Source: Didymella arachidicola
Lineage: Eukaryota; Ascomycota; Dothideomycetes; Pleosporales; Didymellaceae
Assembly (NCBI GenBank): GCA_016630955.3
Contig: CM050000.1
Coordinates: 496,001 to 560,000 of the forward strand
Length of the DNA: 64,000 nucleotides
Direction: 5' to 3'
In this document: positions 40,774 through 50,655 of the stretch, piece after piece
Position numbering within the stretch: the first letter of the stretch is position 1
How the letters are laid out: each line of letters opens with the position of its first letter
Made by a program: the position numbers and the translations under genes
The notes under the pieces: model-generated
Told to the model about the DNA's origin: nothing
Databases searched by the model: none
What the model saw: the letters and a program-made list of their open reading frames with translations, nothing else

Positions 40774-43534
40774 TTACAACTTGTCGTAGTAGTTGTTGAC
40801 GTCAGGTACCTCAACCTTGATACCCTTGCGCTTACGCATCTCAGCAACGATCTTACCGGGCATGGTGGTGGTGTCAAGCGGCGAGCCACCCTGGAGGATC
40901 TGCCAGTGGTCGAAGACCAACTGAGGGAAGGCCTGGCCGGCAGTGTTGGAGCGGAGATCGGCGGTGAAACCGAAAGACTCGTTGACGGGCAGGTAAGCCT
41001 TGATGTTGAAGAGAGGAGTACCGACACGCTGGTTCTCCTCGAAGACGTGACCTCTCCTACGGGTAAGGACACCGTATATACCACCCATGGCCTGCTCGGG
41101 AACCTGGATCTCGACGAGGTAGACGGGCTCCTGGAGAGCGGGCTCGGCGAGAAGAGTAGCAGCGTACAGAACACGGCGAGCGGTAGGGATGATCTGACCA
41201 CCACCACGGTGAATAGCATCAGCGTGGAGAGTGACATCCATGATGTTGAAGCGGACGGAACGCATGGGCTCCTCAGCAACGGGGCCCTCCTTGGTGGCCC
41301 ACTGGAAACCGGAGACGACGGAATCCTTGATTTCGTTGAGGTACTGGACGGCCTTGGTCTGGTCGACAAGCAAGTTGGCACCGGTGGTGTCGGGACCGAA
41401 GCACCAGATCTTACGGGCATCGGTGACATCCCAGCCGTGCTCGTCGGCGAGGATACGGGCACGGGCCTTGAAATCGTCACGGGGACCGATCTTGCCGGAC
41501 TCGATGGCCTGGGAAACCTCCTCATCGAGGGGCTCAGCAGTGACGTAGAGACGGTTGTGCTTGTTGGGCGACTTGGACAGAGCAGTCATGCTCGACTTGC
41601 CGGCAACGGTCTCACGGTACTGAACGACGGGGTCGGAGATGCGGAGAGGGACACCAGCGTGGTCCTCCTCGAGATCCTTCAAGCAAATCTCCAAGTGGAG
41701 CTCACCGGCACCGGCAACAACGTGCTCACCGGAGTCGGAGATGTAAGTCAGGACACAGGGGTCGGACTTGGAGAGACGCTTGAGACCTTCGACAAGCTTG
41801 GGAAGATCCTGGGCGTTCTTGACCTCGACGGAACGCTGGACGACGGGGGAGACGGAGAACTTCATAACCTTGAGGTTGTGGGCAGTCTCGTTGGTGGTGA
41901 GGGTACCAGACTTGAGCAAGAACTGGTCAACACCGACAAGACCAAGAATGTTACCAGCGGGGACATCGTCGATGGGCTCGACGAAACGACCCATCATGAG
42001 AATGGTACGCTGGATAGCCTTGATGAAGAGATCCTCCTTCTTGCCAGGGACGTAGTTGGGACCCTGGATACGGACCTTCAGACCGGAGCGGACGGTACCG
42101 GCGAAGACACGACCGAAGGCGTAAAAACGGCCCTTGTCGGAGGTGGGAACCATCTTGGAAACGTACAGCATGAGGGGACCCTTGGCGTCGCAGTCGCGGA
42201 TGGCGATGGCGTTGACGTCGTCGTGGGGACCCTCGTACAGAGTCTCCATGCGGTACTTCTGGGCAACAGCAGGAGAAGGAAGGTGGAGAATCATCATCTC
42301 GAGGAGAGCGTCGGCAGCGGGAAGGAACTTGCGCATGACAACCTTCAGGAGCTGCTTGCCCTCGAGGTCCTTCTCGTCGGAGGTGAGCTTGATCTCGAGC
42401 TTCTCGAGGAGAGTGGGGATCTCGTCGGTCTTGAAGTTCATGACCGCGTTGAAGATGCGGAAGATGGGGTCCAAGATGAACTGGTTGAAAGCACGCTCAA
42501 GGGGCTTACCCTCGTGTGTGCCAACCTTGGTCCACTTCTTGGTCTTGGGGTTGAAGTAAGAGTCACCCCACAGGCGCTCGCACATCTTGTTCTTGTCGAC
42601 ACCGAACTTCTTGGCGTAACGGGTAGCGAACTGGCGGACGGTGAAGGCCCATCCATGCAGACCGGAACCGAAAGCGATGGTACCCTTCTCGGGGTAAACC
42701 TGGACATCACCAAGGGACTTGTCGAAGTAGGTGGCGATGACGACGTTGACGGACTCGATGACACGAGAGAAGTTCTGATACAGGTCCTCCTTGGAGACCT
42801 GGAGCTCGAGAAGAGCACGGTCGACCTTGTTGACGACAACGACGGGCTTGATGCGCTCACCGAGAGCCTGGCGAAGGACAGTCTCGGTCTGAACGCACAC
42901 ACCTTCGATGGTGTCGACGACGACAAGGGCACCGTCGGTGACACGGAGAGCAGCAGTGACCTCGGAGGAGAAGTCAACGTGACCGGGCGAGTCGATCAAG
43001 TTGATCAGGAACTCGTTCTTCTCGGTCTTCTGGGGAATGTCCTTCAGGTCCTCGGGGTCGTTGAGCTCAGCGAACAGAGAGATGGCGGTGGACTTGATGG
43101 TGACACCACGCTCCTGCTCATCGGCACGGGTATCGGTGAAACGGGCGGAACCGGCGTTGGCGGCCGAGATGATACCAGCACGCTGGACGAGCGAGTCGGT
43201 GAGGGTAGACTTGCCGTGATCGACTGTGGCGGGGTAGGTCAGCGATCAGTCCTTGCGTGCGCGGACGTACTGCTTACCGTGGGCAATGACGGACATATTA
43301 CGAATGTTCGCCGGGTTGTCCATGAGAGCACGGAGCTGGAAGCGCTGTCAGTATATTGCATTGCTGGCAGACTCGAATATCGTCGAGTGATGCGGGGCAT
43401 GTGTGCGCGCAACGTACCTCCTCGGTGGTGAAGCTGTTCCCATATTAGCATCATGTCCTATCAATTCGTGCACGCTCGTTCAAGATGCTGATATCTCAAA
43501 TGGCGGTATGGCGTGGCTTTGCTTACTTGACCAT
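40774..43534 (-). CDS. EFT2: Elongation factor 2
   Basis: Exons 43534..43527 (8 nt), 43433..43418 (16 nt), 43335..43278 (58 nt) and 43223..40774 give 843 residues, the expected length. Splicing rebuilds MVNFTTEELRALMDNPAN, then MSVIAHVDHGKSTLTDSLV. GTPase motifs: AHVDHGKST (P-loop), ERGVTIKST, DSPGHVDF and NKVDR. The domain IV loop LHADAIHRGGGQ carries the His that is modified to diphthamide. The C-terminus YYDKL is standard. Role: GTP-driven translocation on the cytosolic ribosome. Codon use is strongly biased to C-ending codons, as for a very highly expressed gene, and this leaves the antisense strand open for 911 codons. Introns are crowded in the first 60 codons, as in many fungal EF2 genes. 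Confidence 0.98.
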
Positions 43535-44518
43535 TTTGGCGGTGTTGTGGCTGTCTTCTCTTATGAAAATTCAACAGTGTAGTGGACGAATACCCCGCGC
43601 GGGAGGTTTCGGTTCTCGATGGGTTGCAGGAGATGTCTCTGGCGAATGGACCAGGACACGGGGCGCTCTCTGCAATATAGAGGCTTTGACGTTGGCGTGC
43701 GTTGCAACGAGAAAAGAAAGTGGGCGGGTGCTGCAAAGCTTTATGAAGTGGGCGGGGCAGGCACTGCTTGCGCTAACTTTCGCGAGTGGAAGGCGCTTTC
43801 CACTTTGAGCCCCGCAATTTCTCTCCAATCGCCGTCAACGTAACCGCGCATTCTCGACAGCGGCGGGCAGCGCCCTTTTCTGCGCTGTGGTGGGTGTACG
43901 GAGGATACAGGTCTCCGTCGCAGCGATGTGTTTATAACTGCTCTGCCCTTATGACTCCTTTATTGTCTGACTCTGCTCTGTATCTGTGGTAGAACGCCCC
44001 CGGAACCAGCTTACACACAACGGCCCAATTCTTAATTGGGTATCGATGCGGAGGCACGATCTTCAAATGCTATGCTACGAGTCTCATCATGTCGGGTATT
44101 CATGAAAGGGCACCGCTTTGAAGTCGTAGTGCTGGGCGGAGTCTGCATTAATCCACCGATTCAAGCCCGTACGCACGCCCTATGGGCAGCTCTCAGAGTT
44201 CATGTGGCCTCATGTGCGGTGTGGGCGAGGTGTGGAGCCTTGAAGTGTGAGCTTGATGAAGGTCACATGCACGGCCAGATCAACAATTATGTTGCCGTCA
44301 TCTTTCTCCACTAAGTCCGCTTTCGAAACAAATTCGACTTGGTAGTGAAGGTACAAACACGTGAGTTTTGAAGTTGCATGTGCAGGTCGCGATCTCAATT
44401 AGAGTATTAGTGAGACCCGGCTCAATATTGTTTTATTCGCAACGAAGTCCTATGTACAATTGGATCCCAAGTAATGGCACGAAGCAGCAACGTTAAGCCT
44501 CGCCAGTCACCCAGACCT
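43535..44518. other. Intergenic, EF2 promoter side
   Basis: This includes the EF2 promoter/leader (43535 to about 44000) and the 3' flank of the repeat-precursor gene. Small frames on both strands show no domain. Confidence 0.45.
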
Positions 44519-45154
44519 TTAAGCCAACCAACGCTTGGCCAGGCCCTGAGCCGCCTTTGCGTCATCGGGGTTGTTTTGTGCCAGCGCAGCGAGAATGCTC
44601 GCAACATCGTCCTGCCTCTTCTGGATCGCGCTCTTGGCCGCCGCTGCATCCTCGGGGTTGTTCTGCGCCAACGCGGTGAGGATGGATGCAACGTCATCCT
44701 GCTGGGGCTCGCGCTTGGTGGGAGCGGTCTTGCCGGTGGCACCCTGGCGCGCCGCAGCAGCGTCATCAGGGTTGTTTGCCTCAAGAGCGGCGAGGATAGA
44801 GTCGATATCGCCCTGCGACTGACGCTTAGTGGCTGCGGGCTTGGTACCCTGGCGAGCGGCGGCAGCATCATCAGGATTGTTGGCCTCGAGGGCGGCCAGG
44901 ATGGAGTTGAGGTCGTCCTGAGGCTCAGGGGCACGAGCTCGGAGCTTGACATTCATGACTGCTGCGGCAGCTTCGGCGTCTTCAGGGTTGTTCGCACGAA
45001 GAGCTTCGAGGATGGAGGCGACGTCATCCTGGGGATCGCGCTTGGCTATGAAGTGTTAGCAGGAGCAACCGAAGTCACATCGACCTCCCATACCAGAAGA
45101 AGCAAAGACAGCGCTGGAGAAAGCCGCGGCGGCGATGAAAGTAGTGAACCTCAT
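44519..45154 (-). CDS. Secreted Kex2-site repeat precursor (five helical repeats)
   Basis: Exons 45154..45094 and 45045..44519, with a 48-nt intron, give 195 residues. Residues 1-21 are a signal peptide (MRFTTFIAAAAFSSAVFASS). KR dibasic sites follow at 22-23, 94-95, 131-132, 163-164 and 191-192. Between them five copies of one motif occur: DDVASILEALRANNPEDAEA (27-46), DDLNSILAALEANNPDDAAA (64-83), GDIDSILAALEANNPDDAAA (99-118), DDVASILTALAQNNPEDAAA (137-156) and DDVASILAALAQNNPDDAKA (166-185). Repeats 1 and 2 lack a KR between them (LRARA instead). Kex2 cleavage would release peptides of about 70, 35, 30 and 26 residues and a WLA tail. The mature part has no Cys and no Tyr, so it does not look like a disulfide effector or a dikaritin (ustiloxin-type) precursor. 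It belongs to the broad class of fungal Kex2-processed repeat proteins; its function is unknown. Confidence 0.85.
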
Positions 45155-46703
45155 GTTGACAGACTGAAAGTGAATGGGACTACTGGAGATATGGACAGAA
45201 GGAGCGTGACCGGCACAAAGATTACAAGATAGTATGGAAGATGGAAAAACTGCCTCAATCGCTCTCAGGAGACTGGCGATATATACGCTCCCCGCAGAGT
45301 CGCTGGACTGCTAAGCTTTGCTGCAACGGAAGTCGAAGCTTGGTATCAATGCCGAACACAGTATCGGCATGCTGCGACAGTCTTTGCAGCGAGCGCGAGG
45401 CTCAGATAGGCCGGGCAGCACATCTCCCGTTGCAGACATGGATGGGTGCTTTCGTTTGGTTTCCGAGTGGCTTTGGTTTGGAATCCTCTTGTTGTGCTTG
45501 TTTCGGGAGCAACCTCTCGAAACCAGGTCTGAAACATCACGGCTTCGATGAGCACGCAACAACCGAACAATTACATAGTGATCGGACCATCATCGCATGT
45601 ACATAGACATCATCGCATGATGGACCTGGTCGCGGTGCTTTGCAGGTGCTGCGTCTGTCCTGTCTCGGCGGAGGCCTGCTAAGCCACCCATGATACAGGT
45701 CGCAATGTTTTGTGATATCCCTTCATGTATCCATTATAGCCTTCCTCTTCAGAGTCGACAAGTATCTGCTTCTCTTGGATACGAGTTCGGGACTGCGCTC
45801 GCTGCGTCTATCGAGGGTGCTGGAGGAGCGGAGAGTCGTTCACAGTGTGAGGAAGCATTGGAATCACGCCATCGCGGAGGATGAAAGGAGCGGTGACTAT
45901 GCTAGATTTGTGGTCAGCAAAGATGATTGAGCAGCTGGCTTGTACATACCTACGCGGGGCTCTTGCATGCTCTGGCTGGAAGCGTACATGAGCATGGCAG
46001 TGCGTCGTTGCTGTCCCAGACATGCACAAGGGCGTCCGTATACTCCTACGCAGATTACAACGACACCTTGAATGTGCGATAATGTCGATTGTTGAATGCT
46101 ACGCAATGTAGAACTCATGCGGGTTGTTCAACAGGGGCAGCGCGGCCTGGTGCAGCTTTGGTGGAGCCGCAAATCGACCATTGACATTTCTGAGCCTGCC
46201 TGGGATGTGCTTGTGAATGCGAAGAAGTCATTGAGATGCGCGAACCATCGTCTAGGACGTTGCGTTGGACTGTGGAGGTCCCCTTCATCGATGCGCTGTT
46301 GGCCTGAGGTTGAACAAGCTTGGCGGTTCGCAGCTGGCCAAAACGCATCAGCTACGGGCTTCAAGCATCCAATGCGGCCCGAGAATCATCAAGGTCACGT
46401 CAACGAGATTCGACATGTGTTCTAGAGGTTGAATTGAGCTCATTGTGATGGATAATGGCTCTGCGCACGCGTCACCGCTCTAGCTGGAGCTTCCGCAAAG
46501 TAGCCGCAGTACGGAGGAAAAGTTCGTTCAGTGGTAGCTTGCTCTTCAGATTGCTCGTCTAAAGTACATGTTTTACACAATCTGACCGGCCACTAGAGGT
46601 AGAAAGGAGGTCGTCCCTATGCACACACCCATCCACCGAAATTTCCATCCAGCGACCCAGACCGTTGACCCAATGTCAACATAGCCCACTCTTGTGCACA
46701 CAT
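45155..46703. other. Intergenic, about 1.5 kb
   Basis: Upstream region of the repeat-precursor gene and 3' flank of ATP9. Short frames overlap on both strands (45311-45606, 46096-46425) without domains. No RNA gene was recognised. Confidence 0.45.
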
Positions 46704-47206
46704 CTATGCGACGTAGAGGAGCAAGAAGGACATCATGAGGGCGAAGAGACCAGTAGCCTCAGCGAAGGCGAAACCAAGAACGGCGTACTGGAAGAGCTGA
46801 CCCCTGAGGGAAGGGTTGCGGGCAACACCCTGGATGAGACCACCGAAGACTGTGCCGATACCGACACCAGCACCGGCAAGACCGATGGTAGCGAGACCAG
46901 CACCCTGGATCTTGGCGGCAGCGACCATGGCGGCAGCGGTGGACTCGGCGACGATGCCACGCTTCTGGATGACGTTGCGGGCGGCGTTGTTGCGGAAAGC
47001 GGAGCGGGCAGCAACGAGGCTGTTCTGGGGGCGGGCTGCAGGATGGATGTCAATGGCTGTCTGATGGAGCTCAATGGCTTCAATTGATGGATTGATGCAA
47101 TGCCTGCGGGTGCAGACGGTTGCGATCAGACTCGCGACGTACCAGCGGTGGTGAGGCTGCGGCTGGCCACGCGGGCAGCACCGAAAGAACGAGCGATGGC
47201 AACCAT
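46704..47206 (-). CDS. atp9: Mitochondrial ATP synthase subunit 9 (c-ring), nuclear-encoded
   Basis: Exons 47206..47143 and 47035..46704 with a 107-nt intron give 131 residues. The first ~55 residues are a basic presequence (VAIARSFGAARVASRSLTT; RSAFRNNAARNVIQKRG). The mature proteolipid follows: AAAKIQGAGLATIGLAGAGV (helix 1, with the GxGxGxG-like packing glycines), the polar loop ARNPSLRGQL, and helix 2 LGFAFAEATGLFALMMSFLL. Helix 2 carries the essential Glu in FAEA that binds the transported proton. Known role: forms the membrane rotor ring of F1Fo ATP synthase. In filamentous ascomycetes this gene is typically nuclear, as here. Confidence 0.97.
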
Positions 47207-48119
47207 GGTGATGGTGTTGGTCGTTGAGTGGAGATGAATTTGATGAGGAGGTGGATGGTGATGAAGAGGACTGCGTTGAGAGAGGTTTTCAAAAGCACAT
47301 GGGAAGCTCGCAGACGCCTTACCGTAACTGGATACTGCACCGTGCTCTTCCCCACGTGACTCTCCGCTGTTGCTTCCAATTCCTCCCGAGATCGCCTCGC
47401 CAACAATCTTATGACTTGTTCAACGTGGGTTGCAGGCTAGTACTCTTATTTCACTTTCGTTTTGCTGCACCTGCTGCTCCAAAAACGCTGTGCAGCGTTA
47501 CCAATGGCTGTTTCTCTTCGATGTTTACCACTTGGCTTGTGTGCCTCCGGCAGCTCCAGCCCCACAACACCGACTTCTCCACACTTTACAGCACTGCAAC
47601 AGAGCGACGCCCACATAGACGCTTCTCCTTCTAGACAGAGCTCTGCTATCTGTGCTATTATGGACGACTATAAGTAACAGTCGTATGACTGTCTACTTGC
47701 TTTAACGTCGGGCATACATAAGCAGCGAGGGTGTCGTATCTTAACGGGAAATAGGTCTGCAAATAGGTTGTTCACCGACCGGGTCTTCACCGATCACTGT
47801 CCATTAGTCGTGATATGCTTCGGTGGCACTCAGCTCAAGATGTCAGGTACTGATCTTTGGTTCGTACTATGTCGACTTTCAAGAGTCCCCAGCTCAAGCT
47901 ATACCAAAATTACTTTGCAACCCAATACTTGTAGTTTCCATGCAACCAAGTCTGTCGCATCATAGTAAATAGATCTGTCTTCCCAAATGCTCTTATGTTC
48001 GACTATGAGCTTCCACAATACCATGTAGTGGCACCTGACGGCTTACCTTAGCATGTCAGCACGGCTTCCTATTTATTTGTAGCTGAGTGCCTGAACTCTC
48101 CAAGCCAGGTCAGCAAACA
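47207..48119. other. Divergent intergenic region, ATP9 and sulfotransferase-like gene
   Basis: This holds both promoters. Short frames occur without domains. No RNA gene is seen. Confidence 0.45.
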
Positions 48120-48905
48120 ATGGGCGCTCAACCATCTTCCCCAAAGCCAGGTGCAACCATCCAAGTCATTGGAGGAGGACTCCCACGTACAGGAACCGCC
48201 TCCTTCAGTCAGGCTCTCAGCATCCTCCTCGACGCACCCGTCTACCACGGCGGCACCCAGGTTACCCTCGGTCCATCCTCACATATCAAGTCTTGCATCA
48301 AACTCCTCTCCCACTGGCCTTCCCGCACAGCCACAGACACAGCTATCGTCACCCAACACCTCCAAACCCGCCTCGATGGCTACGCAGCGGTGACAGACTC
48401 GCCCTGCAACGGCCTCGTTCACGAGCTACTCGCGCTCTACCCGGACGCTATTGTGATATGCACCATCCGCGAAGCTGACCCATGGGTGAAGAGTATGGCT
48501 ACCGTTGCCAACGCTGCGACGACTCGGTTCCTACGTCTCGTACTCTTCTGGCTGCCTGGTATGCGGCATTTCCCCACTTATATCGATATGTTGCGGAAGC
48601 AGTGGATTGAGCTGTACGGGGCGTCTGAGCCAGTAACGAGGGAACACTGGGAGATGCATATGGCGTACTTGAAACGTGTTGTGCCGAAGGAAAAACTGAT
48701 CTTCTTCGATGTGAAGGAGGGATGGGAGCCGTTGTGTAAGGTGTTGGGGAAGGATGTGCCGGACGTGGAATTCCCGAGGATCAACGATGGCCGTGCAATA
48801 GAGGATCTGACAAAGAGGTTCATTCTAAGGGGGCTTGTAAGTTGGGGAGTCGCAATCTTGACTGTGGCAGTTGGCGTAGGAAGTATTTGGTATATGAAGA
48901 CTTGA
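48120..48905 (+). CDS. P-loop sulfotransferase-like membrane protein
   Basis: A single exon of 261 residues starts at the first ATG, 48120 (MGAQPSSPKPG). The P-loop-like 5' phosphosulfate loop GGGLPRTGTASFSQAL is near residues 20-35, followed by DSPCNGLVHELLALYPDAIV and CTIREADPWVKSM, in the order typical of the fungal sulfotransferase-like family often annotated as NAD-dependent epimerase or P-loop NTPase. A hydrophobic C-terminal segment (SWGVAILTVAVGVGSIWY) would anchor it in a membrane. Substrate and donor are unknown, and true PAPS use is not proven for this family. Confidence 0.8.
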   Translation: MGAQPSSPKPGATIQVIGGGLPRTGTASFSQALSILLDAPVYHGGTQVTLGPSSHIKSCIKLLSHWPSRTATDTAIVTQHLQTRLDGYAAVTDSPCNGLVHELLALYPDAIVICTIREADPWVKSMATVANAATTRFLRLVLFWLPGMRHFPTYIDMLRKQWIELYGASEPVTREHWEMHMAYLKRVVPKEKLIFFDVKEGWEPLCKVLGKDVPDVEFPRINDGRAIEDLTKRFILRGLVSWGVAILTVAVGVGSIWYMKT

Positions 48906-49311
48906 GTATAGTCTTGCATGCAATATGACGGCATCGTTTATATCACCAAAGGACTTGTCGTCTGAACTCTTCTCGGTGAATCATTGCATCTCTGGCAGTT
49001 TGGCTTCATGGCCAGCTTCTCTCCTCAGGTGCCCAAAATCTCGTCGCGGGCTTCCTTGACAATGCACGCATCGCTGAAGGGTTGATCGGGCGACCAACAG
49101 GCCAATACGGGCCTTCAACAACATCGTTGGTGCTGACGGTTTCGCGGAAGATGTCGTTAACACCCCATCGCGAGTGGAAGATTCCACTCAGATCGTCCAT
49201 ATTGTATCCTCCGAGTTCGGCTTGATGTTGATAACTCAGGCGAGAACTCACGATGGGAAAAATCCAACAGCTGTTGTCCCAGTCGCTCTCGGGGGCTTGT
49301 TGCGACTTCTC
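48906..49311. other. Intergenic with a possible minus-strand gene fragment
   Basis: Minus-strand pieces in adjacent frames read MDDLSGIFHSRWGVNDIFRE and SPDQPFSDACIVKEARDEIL and look coding, but no single frame or joint connects them. They may be a decayed gene end. Confidence 0.3.
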
Positions 49312-50286
49312 CTATGGCTCGTTAGTACGTTGATGTGGGATATCCAATTCGTGTGGAAGATTTACATAATCCCACGGGTCCTTGGTCATTTTGAACAATC
49401 CTGTATAGTTTTTAGGGAATGCCATGAGCCCATCATCTTGATGCGTAACTCGGACAGAAACACGCCCGCGATCATGCAACAGCTCGTAGACCATGTTGCG
49501 TATTGATTGCAAAAAGTTGGTGAAATATGCTTTCGCGTTGGCTCTTGCAACTTCATCTTCCTGGGGCGTGTCGAGATCCGTCATGATGATAATTTCGATT
49601 TCTATCTCATGTGACGTCTTCAGGATACTGCTTCGAAATGTCCTCAAGCTTTCCACCGCATTTCGTAGGTGGGCCTCGTCGTTGGCAAAGTGATTCGCAT
49701 CGGAAAACTCTAAAGGCCGTTTGAGCGTACGATCGTAAGGCTTGAAATGCTCAAACTTCATTCGTATCTGTAGCTCTCGCATATGATTGATAGGAATAAA
49801 ATCTGAAGGTGCCGAGCTGGACGGAAAGGCGGTGCATATCTCGTCTAAGCCACCTTCGATGTTGCACACAGAGAAGCTGTTGCGTCCGTAGTACATCTCC
49901 AGCAACTCAGGTACTACATCATGACCCATGTAGCTCGTATCGAAGATGTGGCTTCCCGGCAAAACAAGATCCTCTTCCGGGTAGATGTCATGGTCAACTC
50001 TGATCTTTCCATCTTCAAGCTCGGTCTGGAGGTTGCCATTCCTGGGGCAATACTGGGTGTTGGAGTACTCCGTTTCCTTTCCCGCAGAAGGCTCGTACTT
50101 TCGAAAATGGTAATACGGCCCAACTGGTATTCTTCGATCCTCGAGACAAAGATAACCATATACAGAGTTTCGCAACTGCTTGGGTAACTTGATGTACATG
50201 GACTTACTTATCTTAAGGCAATCTGTCTGTGCCTTCATGATGGCTGCATCGATGCTTGTGGTAGAGTCAGAATATGTCTGGTTCAT
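49312..50286 (-). CDS. F-box-like protein, hypothetical
   Basis: A single exon of 324 residues with ATG at 50286. YIKLPKQLRNSVYGYLCLED near residues 31-50 is the degenerate F-box-like motif common in Dothideomycete proteins of unknown role. SHIFDTSYMGHDVVPELLEM and SVCNIEGGLDEICTAF follow, in the usual order for this family. No other domain is seen. An internal Met at residue 30 is an alternative start. It is divergent from PMS1, with about 370 bp between the ATGs. Confidence 0.7.
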   Translation of the reverse strand: MNQTYSDSTTSIDAAIMKAQTDCLKISKSMYIKLPKQLRNSVYGYLCLEDRRIPVGPYYHFRKYEPSAGKETEYSNTQYCPRNGNLQTELEDGKIRVDHDIYPEEDLVLPGSHIFDTSYMGHDVVPELLEMYYGRNSFSVCNIEGGLDEICTAFPSSSAPSDFIPINHMRELQIRMKFEHFKPYDRTLKRPLEFSDANHFANDEAHLRNAVESLRTFRSSILKTSHEIEIEIIIMTDLDTPQEDEVARANAKAYFTNFLQSIRNMVYELLHDRGRVSVRVTHQDDGLMAFPKNYTGLFKMTKDPWDYVNLPHELDIPHQRTNEP

Positions 50287-50655
50287 GAAATTGATTTATA
50301 CTCACCCTTGCACTGTCGGAGGTGCAATCGCCGGCATAGCATCTATGAGGTCAGGTCCCTCAGCTAGACCAGTCATCTTGAATAAATTCTCAAGTGCTCA
50401 TACTCTCCGAAGATAGGCGGTAATATCCTGAAAGCTATATTGAGAGCTGTATACAGCCTGATAAGTGTTCTGAAGGTTACACTAGGTTAGTTCGATTGCT
50501 GCAAATGTTAGGAAGATTCCATGTGGTTGCGGATCGTTTGTGGAAGGCAGAAGTTAGTGCGGGCTTTGATTGGCTACACTAAGACGCGTCGCGACTGCCC
50601 ACTCCGCGTGAGGTCATTGTCTCATTCTGCCCGCAGACGCACATGATGGGTTGAC
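50287..50655. other. Divergent promoter region of F-box-like gene and PMS1
   Basis: About 370 bp between two opposite starts. No specific site was assigned. Confidence 0.45.

Noticed and set aside
40696..43431. 911-codon open frame on the plus strand, antisense to EF2
   Set aside because: The minus strand encodes a full EF2. The antisense opening is a by-product of its strong codon bias, and the translation is low-complexity Gly/Leu/Val/Asp with no domain.
44519..45154. Dikaritin (ustiloxin-type RiPP) cluster
   Set aside because: The repeats contain no Tyr core, and no DUF3328 (UstY-like) or tyrosinase gene is nearby; EF2 and ATP9 are the neighbours.
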